From assembly GCA_036346225.1 (NCBI GenBank), contig JARFIW010001458.1, positions 3,534,001-3,598,000 on the forward strand: a stretch of 64,000 bases of DNA, in the 5' to 3' direction. This DNA comes from Platerodrilus igneus (taxonomy: Eukaryota > Arthropoda > Insecta > Coleoptera > Lycidae). The notes beneath the pieces are model-generated. The model made no database searches. It was not told the origin of the DNA and worked only from the letters and a program-made list of their open reading frames with translations. Below, piece by piece: positions 23,060 to 35,619 of this stretch. The position numbers and the translations under genes are program-made. Positions within the stretch are counted from its first letter, which is position 1; every line of letters starts with the position of its first letter.

Positions 23060-25376
23060 TATTGTTTAATGGGTCCTGTTGTTGGATAATGTAAAAGGAT
23101 TCTAGGAACAATCTCTTACGATAATTCTCTTCAAAGTCCAAGATTTTTATTCCATCTAAAATCGATATGTTTGGTGGTAAAAAGGTGAGAAGATGAGGCG
23201 CAAAAGAATTTTCCTATCCTAGCATCGCTCTTATGCTGTATTACATGGTTGTTGACCCACTGTTTCGTCTGACCCCCGTAACTTTTTTTACAACTACAAT
23301 ATACCTGGTAAATAACATTGCTACACAACGATTTCTCCGTTCTGTCCTTTTGTTTTGTACATAACCTACCAATTGTGTTGTCATACGTGCACACTATAAA
23401 AATATCGGGCTGTTTAAGTATTTTGGCGATTCTAGAAGTTAACTGCTGAATATAGGGTAGTTTCTTAAATTTAATGGTATCCGAAACAACCCGAGAAAGA
23501 TTCTGTAAAAAATTTGAAAAAGAACTCTCTTACCAGACCTAAGGGAAATGAATTATTCAACATTGTACCCTCCAATTGTTTAAAATTTTCATAACAAAAT
23601 TCCGGTTCACATATTTTAAGAGTACGTTGTTTTAGACAGATGATTGTGTTTAACTTATGACGGAATGTATGATCAAAAAAATTATATACCTACCCGAATC
23701 TGTAGGTTTTTTATAAATGTCAAACTTCAATTGATTAGTCAAGGACCTAAGAACCAGCGTATCCAGAAAGGGAATACAGAAATCTACTTCTTTCTCACAT
23801 GTAAAAACCAAGTTGGAATTGAAGCTATTAAAAATATATAACGTGTACTCTACTAAATGAACAGGGACAGAACATAGTATGTCATCAACGTATTTGACCA
23901 TAAATGGAATCTTAAATGGGAGAGAATTGACAACATAGTCCACTAGTGAATCCATTACTATCTGGGCAATAACTGGGGACAAAGGCGACCCCATGGGGGT
24001 GCCAAAGACTTAAAAATAAAATCCAGAATCAAAAGTAAAATAAGTGTTATTGAAGACCAATTCTATAGTGGCAATAAAGGAATCCAAATCCAAATTACAA
24101 TGAGGAAAGATATAATTCCATTTCTTCGTAATAATGTCTACCACTAAACCAATAGGAATATTGGTAAACAAGGAGCAAACGTCTAAAGAAATAAAAATAT
24201 GGTCATCCGACAACTGAAACTGCCTTTATCTATCCACAAAAAGAATCCTTGACATTGTAACCTTCCAAGGGGAACGCCTTACTCAGAATATATACGTAGG
24301 CGTATTGGTACACGAAATGATAGGTCGTAAAGGAACACACATTTTGTGAACTTTGGGCAACCCATGAAACTTACGCGGAATACAATTATTTTCTACCAAA
24401 CTCTTCAGGTCATCTTTAGAAATCATGGAACGATTACACAGGGATTTCAAGTGATCATTAACCTTCTTTTGCGTCGGAAAAGTTGGATCTTTAGCGACTT
24501 CACTGTAAGTATTCCTATCCTCCAATAGCTGATAAGATTTAGAAACATAATCCTGTTTATCCATGATCACAGTAACTGCTCCTTTGTCAGCCGTGGTAAC
24601 TAAGACATTGGGATTGTCCTTAAGAAATTTTTTAGTAGCGTAGAACATACTACTGTATCTATCCGAAGAGGTGTTATGTATGGGGTTGGTATAGCAATTA
24701 GTAATGAGATTGGTCACAGCGGACCGTAACCGTATTTTGCTCTCCTCTGGTTTATCCACAACCTCAATAATAGATTCAACATCAGCCAAAAGTTTCCCAA
24801 TATTGATGTTACTGACTGATGAAGTGGGATTAAAGTTGGGACCCAACGACAGGAAACTCGTTACATAATCTGGAATGGAAATCCTACTATGGTTGACCCA
24901 CCATTTACTGTTGTCTAAATACAACTGTTTGTTGTTACACTGCAAACGTTTTAAGGCAGAATATTTCTTAATGTTTTTTACTTTAACAGTAATAAAAAAC
25001 CTGTTGCACGCATCTCCCTGTTTGCTATTATAGGTATTGTAATGTTATGAGATAGAAAATCTTTAAAGACCTGCTTAGTCTTAACTAAATCATTAGACAA
25101 CAGCCGCAACTCACTATGAGTAATACGTATTTCTAACGATAATACCCTTTTATTTATCATATTAGTAAAATTATTGACCCTCCGATTAATCAACTTATTA
25201 CTGCTCGCCAGCAACCGATGTGCTCCTGCCATATTGTTAAGTATGTGTTTGGGAATCACTTTTTCTCTTGTGCATTTCTCCAAGAAATTGCAACGGTTGT
25301 TCAAATTAGCTAGTTTTCTATTAATGTGTGCCCATTGTTTAAGCAATTTGCAACAATCCTCACCATATTAAATACG
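23060..25376 (-). pseudogene. Penelope-like reverse transcriptase/GIY-YIG protein
   Basis: The minus-strand gene is split by several stops and shifts. The N-terminal region is 25346-24978. The next part, 24945-24283, carries VLVTTADKGAVTVIMD and HGLPKVHKMCVPLRPIIS (RT motifs 1-2). FISLDVCSLFTNIP (motif A region) is at 24213-24010. MGSPLSPVIA (motif B) and FMVKYVDDIL (catalytic YVDD) are at 23994-23650. The last part, 23394-23131, has VYCSCKKSYGGQTKQW, a GIY-YIG endonuclease core. The two domains in this order are diagnostic of endonuclease-positive Penelope-like elements. The intact protein would cleave a target and reverse-transcribe the element RNA. At least five frame interruptions are visible, so it is not active. 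Confidence 0.88.
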
Positions 25377-25406
25377 AATGTTATGGTAGAATCCCATGAC
25401 TAGAAA

Positions 25407-25892
25407 TAAAAATACTGAATTCTTGAACGTAAGTCAATAGTTAAAATAAAGGTTGGTGAACTCTTGAGATACATTCGTTCAACAAATATTAGACTACTAT
25501 GTCAAATCGTAATTTAATTCTACGTTTCGGCAGCAAAACTTCGTGCCTTCTTCAAAAACTAAAAACACATAATGAGGTTAGTCACAGTTCTAAAAAGTAC
25601 ACACAATGTTATTTACATAACTACTAATACATAACTCGGTGGCAATATCTACTAAAATTAGCACAACATATATAATAGTCTATTATAATAAAATCTAACA
25701 AAACAACACAATACTACATCCAACAGGGGTTATAAACAACGAGTCAAAATAATTAATGCAGTGAGTAAAAGGAAGAATTATAATACAATACAAACTTCAC
25801 TCACTTACTTAAACGTTTATCTGCTAAAAATTAATTGAAAAATTGACAGAAACATTTGATGGACGTATATCAAACCGGTACATAATTAAATT
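25407..25892 (-). repeat. Penelope-like terminal repeat (5' copy)
   Basis: Direct repeat of 22412-22900. It is followed immediately by an inverted copy, so that the pair forms a palindrome near 25890. Confidence 0.8.
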
Positions 25893-26282
25893 TAATTGTG
25901 TACCGTTTAACGTTTAACTAAGTGAGTGAAGTTTGTATTGTATTGTAGTTGTTCCTTTTACTCACTGCATTGATTATTTTGACTCGTTGTTTATAACCTC
26001 TGTTGGATATAGTATTGTGTTGTTTTGTTAGATTTTATTACAATGGACTATTATATATGTTGTTCTAATTTTAGTAGATATTGCCACCGAGTTATGTCTT
26101 AGTAGTTATGTAAGTAACGTTGTGTGTACTTTTTAAAACTGTGACTAACCTCATTATGTTTTTTTAGTCTTTGAAGAAGGCACAAAATTTTGCTGCCGAA
26201 ACGTAGAATTAAATTACGACTTGACATAGTAGTCTATTATTTGTTGAACGAGTGTATCCCAAGAGTTCACCAACTTTTAATT

Positions 26283-26285
<3 letters not shown>
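25893..26285 (+). repeat. Inverted partial Penelope terminal repeat
   Basis: Reverse complement of about 25420-25830, ending GAGTTCACCAACTTTTAATT before a (TA)n tract. Such inverted extra copies are typical of Penelope-like insertions. Confidence 0.8.
26160..26215 (+). ncRNA. Degenerate hammerhead-ribozyme-like motif
   Basis: TTGAAGA at 26171-26177 is one substitution from the CUGANGA core. It is followed by a stem GGCA/TGCC (26179-26182 with 26194-26197) and GAAA at 26198-26201. An extra A precedes the stem, and the expected stem III plus cleavage site are poor. Minus-strand equivalents lie in both direct repeats. Hammerheads are known in Penelope terminal repeats; this copy is probably inactive. 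Confidence 0.4.

Positions 26286-26324
<39 letters not shown>
26286..26324. repeat. (TA)n tract between Penelope element and inverted module
   Basis: TA run joining the inverted Penelope repeat to TTGCTGTGA at 26325. Confidence 0.9.
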
Positions 26325-26327
<3 letters not shown>

Positions 26328-28470
26328 CTGTGAAACCTGTATTGGAATCGAGCCTCACGACTTGGGCGTCAAGAATGCTGTGAATCCTACAAAAAGCTAT
26401 TCATTAACTCAACTGTTCCGTTGAATTTCTTCTGTTCATCGCCTCGGCTGCTCCCCTAGATAAACCTTCATCCTCATTCATAAAAAAAACAAACACATTC
26501 CTACCACAAACATCAACGTTAACTCTATTTACATCAATATTCACAATACATTAAAATTTCAAAATTAAAATTCAGCATAAATTTCAGTATCCGACAATTT
26601 CAAGATTAAATCTGTTATCATTTTAATGTGCATCTAGAATTAAAGTCCTTGTAGGATGCCTACTAATTACTATAACAATATATGCAGACCTGAGTCTGAG
26701 TACAAAGGGAGCATCTACCACCCCTTTACGTAAATTAACCAGGTTCGTCTAATTGAGCTCAAAGACATACCCAAATTTTCATCATAATCCAGAACATAAA
26801 TACTAAATACTCCTTTCGACTTAAACAAGAAAATCTCACCTTATAATTAAAAATTTGTTGTTAGTACAACTTCATTACTGTCCATTTTAAGTAAATAAAT
26901 TATAAAGTTATTCAACACACACAAAAACATCAAAGTTCAAACAAAATAGTATAATTTACCTGAAGGTTACTGCACTCGTAGCTTCAATGTACCTCGTCCC
27001 TTTTGTTAATCACACCATTCCAACTGGGTTATATTTACGGCTTCTGATTCTCAACGCTTTTAAAATTTCTCCACCACCATTCATCTAAAGTTGTTTCAGG
27101 GCTTTTCCGGAACTCATCTGTGTATATCTGACCATTGTTTTGTGGATCCAGACACGTTTATGAACCATTTAATTATTAATACCCCCGAAAAATAGCAAAG
27201 AAATTCATAATTCTTTCACAAATATACGCCAAAACTGCCTACTTTTGTGTATTCATTTGTCGTTGCAAATTAGACTAATTGGTACAGTGATACTCGACTT
27301 TATTACCTTGTATCTTCTTCTCTAAGTGCACTAAAGTATATTCATTCTAGCACGTAAAGAACAAACTGTTTTTAAATCACCAAAATATACGAGCAAACTG
27401 TTTTTAAATTATTCTATCAAACTCGGAAAACTAAAAAGCACTGTTTAACGCATTGAATCAATTCGAAAATCTAAGAGAGCTTGTTCATATTTACCTGGGT
27501 ATATATAGAGGTTAGCCTGTCTGTCGGTCTAGTCCCCAAAACGGACAATTCTCAAGAATTTCGCATGCTAGGTTCCCATTCCGCAGCCCGGCATGCGATT
27601 TTTACGAAATTTGCACTCGTACCCATTAAATCTCAGAAATTTCAACACGGCTCGCAACGTCTGGAAATAACTAATTGAATTTTATACAGAAATGTTATTT
27701 TTACCTCTCAATTTTGCCTTTTATTTTCACCCAATCGCAACCCAGTGACGTTGCTCCACTCACGCCTTTTACTATATGTGTCGCGGTCTCGCGCATATTA
27801 TCTGTCTCTATCTAACCTGTTCTTAGTGGTGCAAATTGATATTCCTTACTATCGATTATTTCAGTCCACATGGACTGTTATCTGGGTTAAATAACCCCGT
27901 ATCCAACCTTCCCGTTAATATAAGCGACGGTTTCTCCAACATTCTCTGAAACCATTTGTTATCTGCAAAATTTTCGCCGTACGTGACTTTTAAACTACGC
28001 AGGTGTTCAATCGTACTATTAATTCTCAGAGCTTTATTTCATGGTATTTTAATCTTTGATTTTCACAGGCTTTTATGCTTATTATTAATAATGGTTTAAT
28101 TAACTCCAACTAAAATTGACTTCTACCCTTTCATTTTTAGCGAATATAAATTAAATATTAATTATTATGTGTACACTTTGTTTAATACCGGTTACTTAAA
28201 ATTGAGTTAATTAATATAAATTTTGCACGTAATTTCTATTTGTTTCTTTACTAGGAATAATTAAATTACACGTAGAGCTTTTTAATACTGCTTCTTTTGA
28301 TATAAAGCGTCTTGTACATGATTTAAATCTCTTATTTTTAATGAAGCGAATGAAATTTTATGCTCCATGGTTTTTTTTTTATTAACGCGTACCTTTTCCC
28401 AAAGCTTTTACACGGTGATTAAAATTATTTGATGTGATTATTTAATTTTCTACCCTGGTCTAAATATGAG

Positions 28471-28473
<3 letters not shown>
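26325..28473 (+). mobile_element. Inverted 2.1-kb module, left copy
   Basis: This module is matched in inverse orientation by 38053-40120. It starts TTGCTGTGAAACCTG after (TA)n and ends GGTCTAAATATGAGTAA before (TA)n. A second TGCTGTGAATCC lies ~50 bp inside the start, echoing the subterminal repeats of the foldback element. A shared GC-richer segment (27540-27620) and a G-rich GAACGTC-like block are conserved in both copies. The open frame at 27481-27678 is present in both copies (39036-38839), but differs mainly at coding-changing positions, so it does not look protein-coding. Confidence 0.7.

Positions 28474-28517
<44 letters not shown>
28474..28517. repeat. (TA)n tract before repeat A
   Basis: Long TA run separating the inverted module from repeat copy A. 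Confidence 0.9.
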
Positions 28518-28520
<3 letters not shown>

Positions 28521-28645
28521 CAGGATTTATATTTAGTTGACACCAAAATTTTTTCGCACAGAAACAGAGTGCGTAAATCATTTATACAGTTCGATTTAAA
28601 AAGTATCTTTTTTTTGATAAACAAGAAATGTACAAAAAAATTTTC

Positions 28646-28651
28646 TTTATT
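28646..28651 (-). terminator. Poly(A) signal of exon A
   Basis: AATAAA on the minus strand, about 185 bases after the stop codon at 28835. It is also conserved in copy B (36167-36172). Confidence 0.4.
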
Positions 28652-28834
28652 TTATAAGTGATTGATTGCATTTATAATGGAATGGAATACAGTATAGTTG
28701 TGCCAATATAATGCACGAGTAAATATTAATACAATGTTACACAAAGGAGTATTGTTAATATTGATACAGGGTCCACAATTACTTATGTTTCTGTTATGAA
28801 ATACATCAAGGTTAGTTTAATAATGTTGTGCGCC

Positions 28835-29166
28835 TTAAGGGCTAGTACGCCATCTGCCAGCACGTCCGCGAAATACGTATTCTGACACGTCTGCTGGTAA
28901 TCTTTCTACCCCGACTCGTACAGAAGTTTTAAGAAGAGTCAAAAAGCGATTATCTTTCAATGCTGATGAAGGGATGTAAATCGTAGCATTCTGTTCAGGT
29001 TCTCCATCTGAAGGAATAACCAATTCAAGAGGTATTTTCTGATTCAAATGGGCACGCTGAGTAAATAAAGTGTATGGAGAAGTTCGAAGATGCTTGGCAC
29101 AACGAAGACGTCGAAAAGGCCTGTTGTTAGCATAAGCACGAAACTCTGGTAGAACCAGTTCCAAAC
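28835..29166 (-). CDS. Conserved 3'-terminal exon, unknown protein (copy A)
   Basis: The exon begins after a splice acceptor (T-rich run ending ATTGTAG at 29167), reads LELVLPEFRAYANNRPFRRL... and ends at TAA 28835. The C-terminal part is basic and G/R-rich (EYVFRGRAGRWRTSP). Two other copies (36337-36683, 41418-41764) keep the same acceptor, the same frame with no indels and the same conserved core KIPLELVIPSDGEPEQ. This copy stops six codons earlier than the others. There is no start codon: the frame enters from an upstream exon. I do not recognise the protein. It could be a captured cellular gene end or part of a transposon-encoded protein. Confidence 0.5.
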
Positions 29167-31430
29167 CTACAATAAATTAAATGTAAAAGTTACTTAAGGA
29201 ATTTGTAATTTTGTGATGTTTTCATTAATTTTGTATCGCGCTTTTATCAATGCTAGAAGAGTATGTGTACTTGATCCGTCGCATCAAGGCTATGACGTTA
29301 TACGTTAGCTGTCGACTACGTTGCCAAATGTTGAAAATGTGTCAGTATTTAGATATAAACATTCACAGATTGTTCCTATATGTAGATACACGCCTACAAA
29401 CCATTTTCTAAACTAGAAATATTAACGCCCTAATGTACCAAACTTTCTTGTTTTGTACGAAACCAACGGAGTTCAACAAAATAGAAAACAAACCGTTTTT
29501 AATTTAAATAAACTACTAATTATTGCTACGGTGTATGCTTTTAGACTCCGATTATGTACCATAAGAGGTGGCTCAATAAAGTGTACACGATTTGAATGCA
29601 CTGCTTTTTTTGTTAACTGCAAACCGTACCAGGTAAACATGCATTTTACAGTTTAACGGCGATTAGTTTGTGAACAAATATATTATAATAATGAGCTATC
29701 AATGGTAGTTACATTAAAAAAAGTTCTTAAAATATTAAGGCAGCGTGAAAGCACCTACAAAGTAAACAGTTCTGAATTTAGCTAAAACTATTAAAAAACT
29801 GGTTTTGTTTTTAACAATACGGCAACACCAATATATCCTCACAGTGGTTGGTTAAATAAAAATATTACTGCAACTAATGAAAATATATGAGATGATCAGA
29901 CCATGCTTGGCAAACAGTGCACTGTAATCCAATCCTAAACATCAGAATGCTCTACTAAAATGTAATGTTAACGTACTATATCTTTTCATGCGAACTAGCA
30001 TTTAGAATTTGGCTGCCTGAATTACTATTTTTGACGTCATACCCTTGATTCGACGGATGGAGTATAATAATTGAATTGCACTAAACAAAATGCAAAAATG
30101 ATAACTTCTTTGGTTAAATTTAAAAGCTTTCTATGTTTGTTTTTTTTTATTTGCGGAGTACGTCCAAACTTAGTCCACGTTGTTATGCTACTACATAAAA
30201 TCTTATCTAAATAAGAACGCCCGATCTAGCATAGTAGACTAATTAATCATTTTTTAACTTACATTCTACATTGAACTCGCACGTTTACTTTAGAGCAAAT
30301 TATACTGCATGCACCCTTAAGTTTTTAAGTCATCTTTTCAAATTTTTGAGAACTTTCCGAAATTGGTACGTATCTGACTATAAACAATTCAGAACATGCT
30401 GATAGAAGTTGCTAAAGCTGAATTATTAATTCCACCAGAGTTGAACTATGATTATACCTTTAACAATAACTTGTATCGTCGTTGCACTAAATAACCGCTA
30501 AACATGCATGGTGCTAGAATGTGTATTGGTGGCAATGTTAGAGGGCTGTTACTAGAAGGAAAGATAGCTTAAAGCCATGTTTACTTAAGACTACTACTAC
30601 ATAACTATGAGTCATTGTTATTTTGTAGTTAGAATAACATATAATCTGTTGGATTACAAAAAACAAAGCTCATCTTGTTTACCATTGCAGTATAACGGGT
30701 GCCCACAATCTACCTCCGTATATGGCTAATTTTTTTATTATAGAAGACAAAAACTTAAATTAGCAGTTAAGCAGAAATCTACGAGTAGTATGATGTTTTT
30801 TAAAACTCCGCCTAGATATTTGGAAAAAAAAATTGACAATGATTTCAAACATTAATAACTTTTTAACGGTTTAATCTGTAGAGAACATAAAAACTGCATT
30901 CTATGAAAATATTTACGTAAAATTCAATAGCGATGTGACTATTTTAATAGAAAAGAGATTTTCAAGCTGCAAACACAACTTCACTTTCTTAAATATAATC
31001 CCTTATTTAATATAAGTCACAAAAGAAGGTTATTTTTTCTGCTCACTCCCATATAAAATGTTGATATACTTCTTTTTAGCAGTTTTTTCATAATAAAGTA
31101 AAACCGATTTATTTATTTGCCGGCGTCAAGATGCCCATTAATACATATTTCAAATAAACAAAATGTGTAGAAATCAATAATGAAAATACGTCTTAGTTGT
31201 GACAAGGAATGCTAGTAACTGCTTCACAGTATAAAATAAAACGGCAAACAAATTGATTATAAACAAAGAACAAATTAAATACACAAAAAGTGAACTATCG
31301 ATACCATACAAAAAATTTAACCATATGATACGTAAGTTAATTAATGCTAATATGCCCACTGCTGAATTAATATATGCTCACAATGGTCTGCATTAGCTCG
31401 CAAATACATCGAGTATATTTTAATTAGGTT
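29167..31430. other. Non-coding part of repeat A
   Basis: Conserved in copies B and C (for example 29510-29640 with 37115-37255 and 42290-42435) but with no recognisable frame. Upstream exons for the terminal exon, if any, are not identifiable by eye. Confidence 0.5.
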
Positions 31431-31439
31431 TATCTGTAC

Positions 31440-31985
31440 CTTATATAAAGCTTGTGATTTTAAACTTGTAGTAGCTGCAGTAACACCATTTTCCCGTTCC
31501 TCGATATTGTTAGGTTTTTAGCATACACTATATCAGAATTCCAAAAAAAATCTAGTGGCGATAGCTGTGGTAACCTTGCGGGCCAAGGAATAGGAACTGC
31601 ATTGCCAATCATACGACTTGAGCGTTGTGAACAGATGCACCGTCGTGCTAAAAATATTTTAAGTTTTGAAATAAATGCTATGGCAAATTATCTAGCATTT
31701 CTTGCAATTCGCTTTGCAAAAAATTCAGATAGTGTACTGCGTTTAAATTATAATTATGGAAAAATGATCCGAGTATTTTATTACCAAAAATGGCACACCT
31801 CACTATTATCGAAAATTGATGTTGATCCCGCCTTTCTTCAGTTAAATGAGGGATTTTCCTGGCTCCAAGTTTTTCTGTTAAACATACCTTTGTGAGTAAA
31901 TTTAACTTGGTCGTTACACATTTAATAGTGTGACTAAAACGAGGATTATCTTTGGTTTCGTAAAGGTCCCACCTACAAAACTGTT
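31440..31985 (-). pseudogene. Mariner-like transposase remnant (copy A)
   Basis: Minus-strand pieces in shifting frames read VRCAIFGNKILGSFFHNYN, then HDGASVHNAQVV (second catalytic Asp in the xHDGAxxH context), then PIPWPARLPQLSPLDFFWN (the third catalytic Asp block, normally SPDLxPLDFFLWG). This matches the catalytic half of an insect mariner/Tc1-type transposase. Frame changes occur between the blocks. The same remnant, with different breaks, lies in copy C at 44510-44996. Confidence 0.7.
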
Positions 31986-31990
31986 GTCGC

Positions 31991-32400
31991 TTCTCATAAT
32001 TCCCAGAATATAGTGTATTGCTAACATGAGATTTGTATGGTTTGTATGGTGTGTAGTTGGCATGCCTGTGACTACTATGCCCAAGGTCCCGGGTTTAAAT
32101 CCCGACACGATCTGCTTGAAAAATGTTAGGCGAGAATTTTTCACAAAAATACGCACTCGTTCGGATGAGAGGTAAAATTGAAGTCCCGTGTGTGATTGTT
32201 GTCACGCACGTTAAAGATCCCTACCTTGCTTGCAACAGCAAGGGTTCGGCAAAATTTAAAATTTCCAGGTAAAAAAAGTCGCTTCCTGGTCAATGTAGTA
32301 CCTTCGGGTGGAGCATTGGAAAAAAAGATCAAATGTTTAGTGGTGCCTTCTAGACCTTTTTTTTCTTTCGGACCTTACGACTTACTCAACTTTCGGCCTA
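31991..32400 (+). repeat. tRNA-derived SINE-like sequence
   Basis: TAGTTGGCATGC (32054-32065) resembles an A box. GGTTTAAATCC (32092-32102) is a B box, differing from GGTTCGAATCC only at the CpG. The spacing is about 27 bases. The following GCACGTTAAAGATCCCT (32206-32222) resembles conserved SINE body text as I recall it. The 3' end and target duplication are not defined. Confidence 0.5.
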
Positions 32401-33856
32401 GTTAGCTATTCTTTTTTTAGTGCTTGGTTTAATACGCTGTTACCACAGCTTGAAGCACCTCAATCTTTTTTGTATCCAGCATTTTTGTTGTTCCCTAGCT
32501 TACTGTGAGGCTTGACAGTTACTGTTTCATTTTGACCAATTTTCAATTTTGAGGTTGTAAACTTTACTTCTTTATTAGAGATGTTTGTTCTCAGACGACC
32601 TCTTGCAGTGTTAGGCTATTCCATCCTTTACCTCAATGATTGCTATCTTCTACTTTTCCATTTCCTACGGCCTTTATACTCCTTGATTTGGTCCAACACA
32701 CTGGTACTTCGAGCCGGATAAAAATCCTTTGGTTTATTTTTTGTGTTTTTTGTAGTTATCTTAAACAAAATTCTTTTTGGTTCATCCTATCAGTGTGTAT
32801 TGCCTTTTTTGTTTTTGTTTGAGTTTTTTTGCACGACTTTTTCTTTATGCTATTACGGTAGTACCTGCTTCGTTGCTTCTGCTTCCTACCCCGAACTTTT
32901 TATTTTGCTAAGGGGGAATTTGTTATGTTAATTTTTTGAAATAGAGCGATTCTGCATTACTTTTCACTTGCCCTAATTAAGCACCTCCTAAGAAAGGCTA
33001 ATCTAAACCCTTTTTATGTTATTCCCAAATTATACAAGCTTAACGAATTTAATGAATGCGTGCTAAACCGACCTGTATAAAAATCTCTCTCAGAACATGG
33101 AATGTATCCTAAAATAGTTTATAAATTCTCTAAAACGCTAGAAGCTCGCTTTATCAATATTCTGTAGCACATTCCTGTTGTTTCCAATAATTATTGGTTG
33201 AAACCAGCAGGTGTTTGCTGCTCAATTTGCTTGATAGTTTTTCCTTCCTTGAAATACACTGGTTATTACCAATAGAATATTCTACGAAACATGTTCGAAA
33301 ACAACTGTTTTGTATAAAAGTTCCTTTATATTTGCATGCCTTCCAATTTGCTCAAGTTTTATGGGTAGGAAAAAAATCGTTCCTTTTAATTAAGTCATTT
33401 GTGGTATTTTTATAGCGTGGTTCGATTAAAATACAAACCTCTATTCTTTCCTAAAAATCAAACAATTGATTTTTCGTAGCCGTATGACTGGTTGCATACT
33501 CGGCTACTGTTTTAAAATATGTTTTGCTTTCCCATTCGCGCAACGAAATTCAATAGAATTAATTGTCGTATTCTGCCTTCTATATTGCTTGCATTCTAAG
33601 AATGTTTCGCCGTTGTCGTCTGAAATGTATGTTTTTGCTTGCTTTTCTAGAATATTTAAGATTCTATTGTTGGGAATGGTTTTTATGTTATTTCCTCCAT
33701 GGTTTTGAAGTTGTATAAATAAAAGTTCAACTTTTGTAAGGGACCCTTATTTATTTGACTCCTCTTACTTATTTCGTCCTCTCACAATTCGACTCTTTTG
33801 TAAAGTTACAGTTTTTAGATGCGTTTGTGCTAATATAATTAAGTTGTTGGTTTCAG
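32401..33856. other. No gene seen
   Basis: T-rich sequence on the plus strand. Several short open frames are hydrophobic, consistent with T-rich composition rather than coding. No repeat partner elsewhere in the window was noticed. Confidence 0.4.
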
Positions 33857-33929
33857 CACACAGCCGTAGACGAATGCAGTTACATTTCCTCGCCCCAAGA
33901 TAGTACCACAAGGAAGCCGACAGCTCAAG
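33857..33929 (+). CDS. Candidate internal exon, unknown
   Basis: A 73-base segment with markedly higher GC than its surroundings is bounded by GGTTTCAG| and CAAG|GTACTG, both good splice sites. It is open in the frame HTAVDECSYISSPQDS and 24 codons long in total. No neighbouring exon was found, so this is only a candidate for a host gene spanning the repeats. Confidence 0.3.
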
Positions 33930-35490
33930 GTACTGCGAATTTTTCTTTTTGTTTTATTTGTGTTGCTGTTTTGGTAGATAGGCACTCTTTTTTTTGTTGA
34001 TTTCGAATTAATTGCAGGCCGTACGTTACTAAATGCACGCTCACAACACGATTGATTCTGTCTTAAAGCTTACGTTAGAAATCTCTTTCATTTGTTTACT
34101 TAACTCTGTAAATTAATGTTAACATCAACAACTTGCTGTTTAAAACTTAATATTACGTTCTTAGATATTACGAGGTGCGCCTCCTTAAGCAGATGTTACT
34201 GAATTTTTTCTAGCAAATGTTCCTGTATTATTTCTTTATTTCTTGTACATATTTAGGACTGGAACATGTTGTAAGTATTCTTGGATTTAGATAATAAAAT
34301 TTTATTCTCAATATTTTAAAATGTTTAGTTTTATACCGTACTATATGTAAATTGACGCTTTGTGTACATTACGTTATACCGAAAGATTACGTAAATATGT
34401 TTTTGACGTTTGTAAATATTCCTTTTGGGACTGTTTGTTTTACTTACACGTTGTAGTATAGCTTTTTACTGAGCATTCCAATTTTTTCTTTCACTAGCAT
34501 CCACCCCACTCTGCGACGTATTTGAACAAGCCCCCATTATAATTTTTTGAAATTCGATTTTACTATTTTGTCTTCGTTTTGTTGCGATATTCGTTGTAGG
34601 TGATTTTCTCTACTTATTTTGCTAATTTCTTCATTGTCTTCACCGAATACCATAAGAAGTTGTGTTTATCGGTTGCTAAAACTTTTTTTATTAAAATTGA
34701 ATGTAAGTTCATTAATAGGCTGAAGCTGTTATAAGCTATTACAAGTGAGAGTATCTGCGTATGTTGTATTTATTAAAAGGTTTTGATAACTTTTCTTCTA
34801 AGTATTAAGATTTCTAGTTTTAGCGTAAAATGATTGGGAGCTTCCCAGTGAAGAAGAATTAATAAGAAATTAGAGAAGAGTGGAAAGAAACCATCTGGTG
34901 GAAATTTTCATCACAATCAATAGTATCAACATTGGTGGTTTGTATCCGGTTGAAAATCAGCTGACTGAAGAGGTCCGCACAAGTATTAGTGATACGACTT
35001 GCTTAATTATGAATTATGTAAATTCTTTATCTGAAGCAAAAGTGTTGGTTGTTGTAATGCTAGAGCTTGTATTTTCTATTAGATTTTATTCACTTTTTCA
35101 AGTAGGTGACAGTAAGCAGTGTAAACGTGAGAGCATTGAACCAACAGTGTTGTTGAAATTATATGCCACTGGGATACCTCTTTTTAACACTTTTCCAATT
35201 TTGTTAAAAGCGTTAAAAAAGTGTTAAAAGAAGAAGGTCTTCGAGTATTATATAAATGCCCAACGATGTAAGCCTTACAGGGTACCCTGTATTCTAAATT
35301 TAATTTTAATATTTCAAATAATGCAGGAGCTACAAAGAGAAAACAAAAAAATGTGCATTCTTCAACACCCTGTAGATGAGAAACGAAGCGCTTGCGGACT
35401 TATTTTTATATAAATTTTTAGTCATAAAATTCGCCAAATAATCACACTTTTTCGTATGTACATGATATTTATGAACACCTTGTATATATA
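33930..35490. other. Mostly unassigned; one open frame
   Basis: AT-rich sequence. A 115-codon plus-strand frame at 34880-35227 (starts MERNHLVEIF) has no recognised motif, and its composition is unremarkable; it is probably fortuitous. Short ACAGGGTG/CACCCTGT motifs occur near 35278 and 35367. Confidence 0.35.
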
Positions 35491-35493
35491 GAT

Positions 35494-35494
35494 T

Positions 35495-35571
<77 letters not shown>

Positions 35572-35574
35572 TAC

Positions 35575-35617
<43 letters not shown>
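35494..35617. repeat. (CA)n then (TA)n compound microsatellite
   Basis: A CA run (35494-35539) passes directly into a TA run (35540-35617) that borders the hammerhead unit. Confidence 0.9.

Positions 35618-35619
<2 letters not shown>

Larger units (their letters stand above)
22410..26285 (-). mobile_element. Penelope-like element, complete but degenerate
   Basis: Two direct terminal repeats (from about 22412 and 25407, both starting TGAATTCTTGA-CGTAAGTC) flank a minus-strand reverse transcriptase plus GIY-YIG gene. A further inverted partial repeat lies at 25893-26285. Direct plus inverted flanking repeats are characteristic of Penelope-like elements. Both sides abut (TA)n tracts, so the element appears to have entered, or carries, such a tract. 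Several frame breaks in the gene show it is inactive. Confidence 0.85.
28518..31990 (-). repeat. Large repeat, copy A
   Basis: Direct copies occur at 36058-38020 (B, truncated) and 41136-44996 (C). All begin after a (TA)n tract with TTTATATTTAGTTGAC. On the minus strand the order is a mariner-like pseudogene (far end), a long non-coding stretch, then a conserved terminal exon and 3' UTR nearest the TA tract. It is either a composite transposon carrying a captured gene end or a segmentally duplicated block. Confidence 0.75.

Noticed and set aside
27481..27678. 65-codon frame conserved in both inverted modules (also 39036-38839)
   Set aside because: Both copies are open, but the differences change the amino acid at most sites, as expected for non-coding DNA in an inverted repeat.
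32640..33708. Series of hydrophobic plus-strand frames suggestive of membrane proteins
   Set aside because: Poly-T-rich composition produces F/L/V-rich translations in all frames; no longer continuous frame or splice structure supports a gene.
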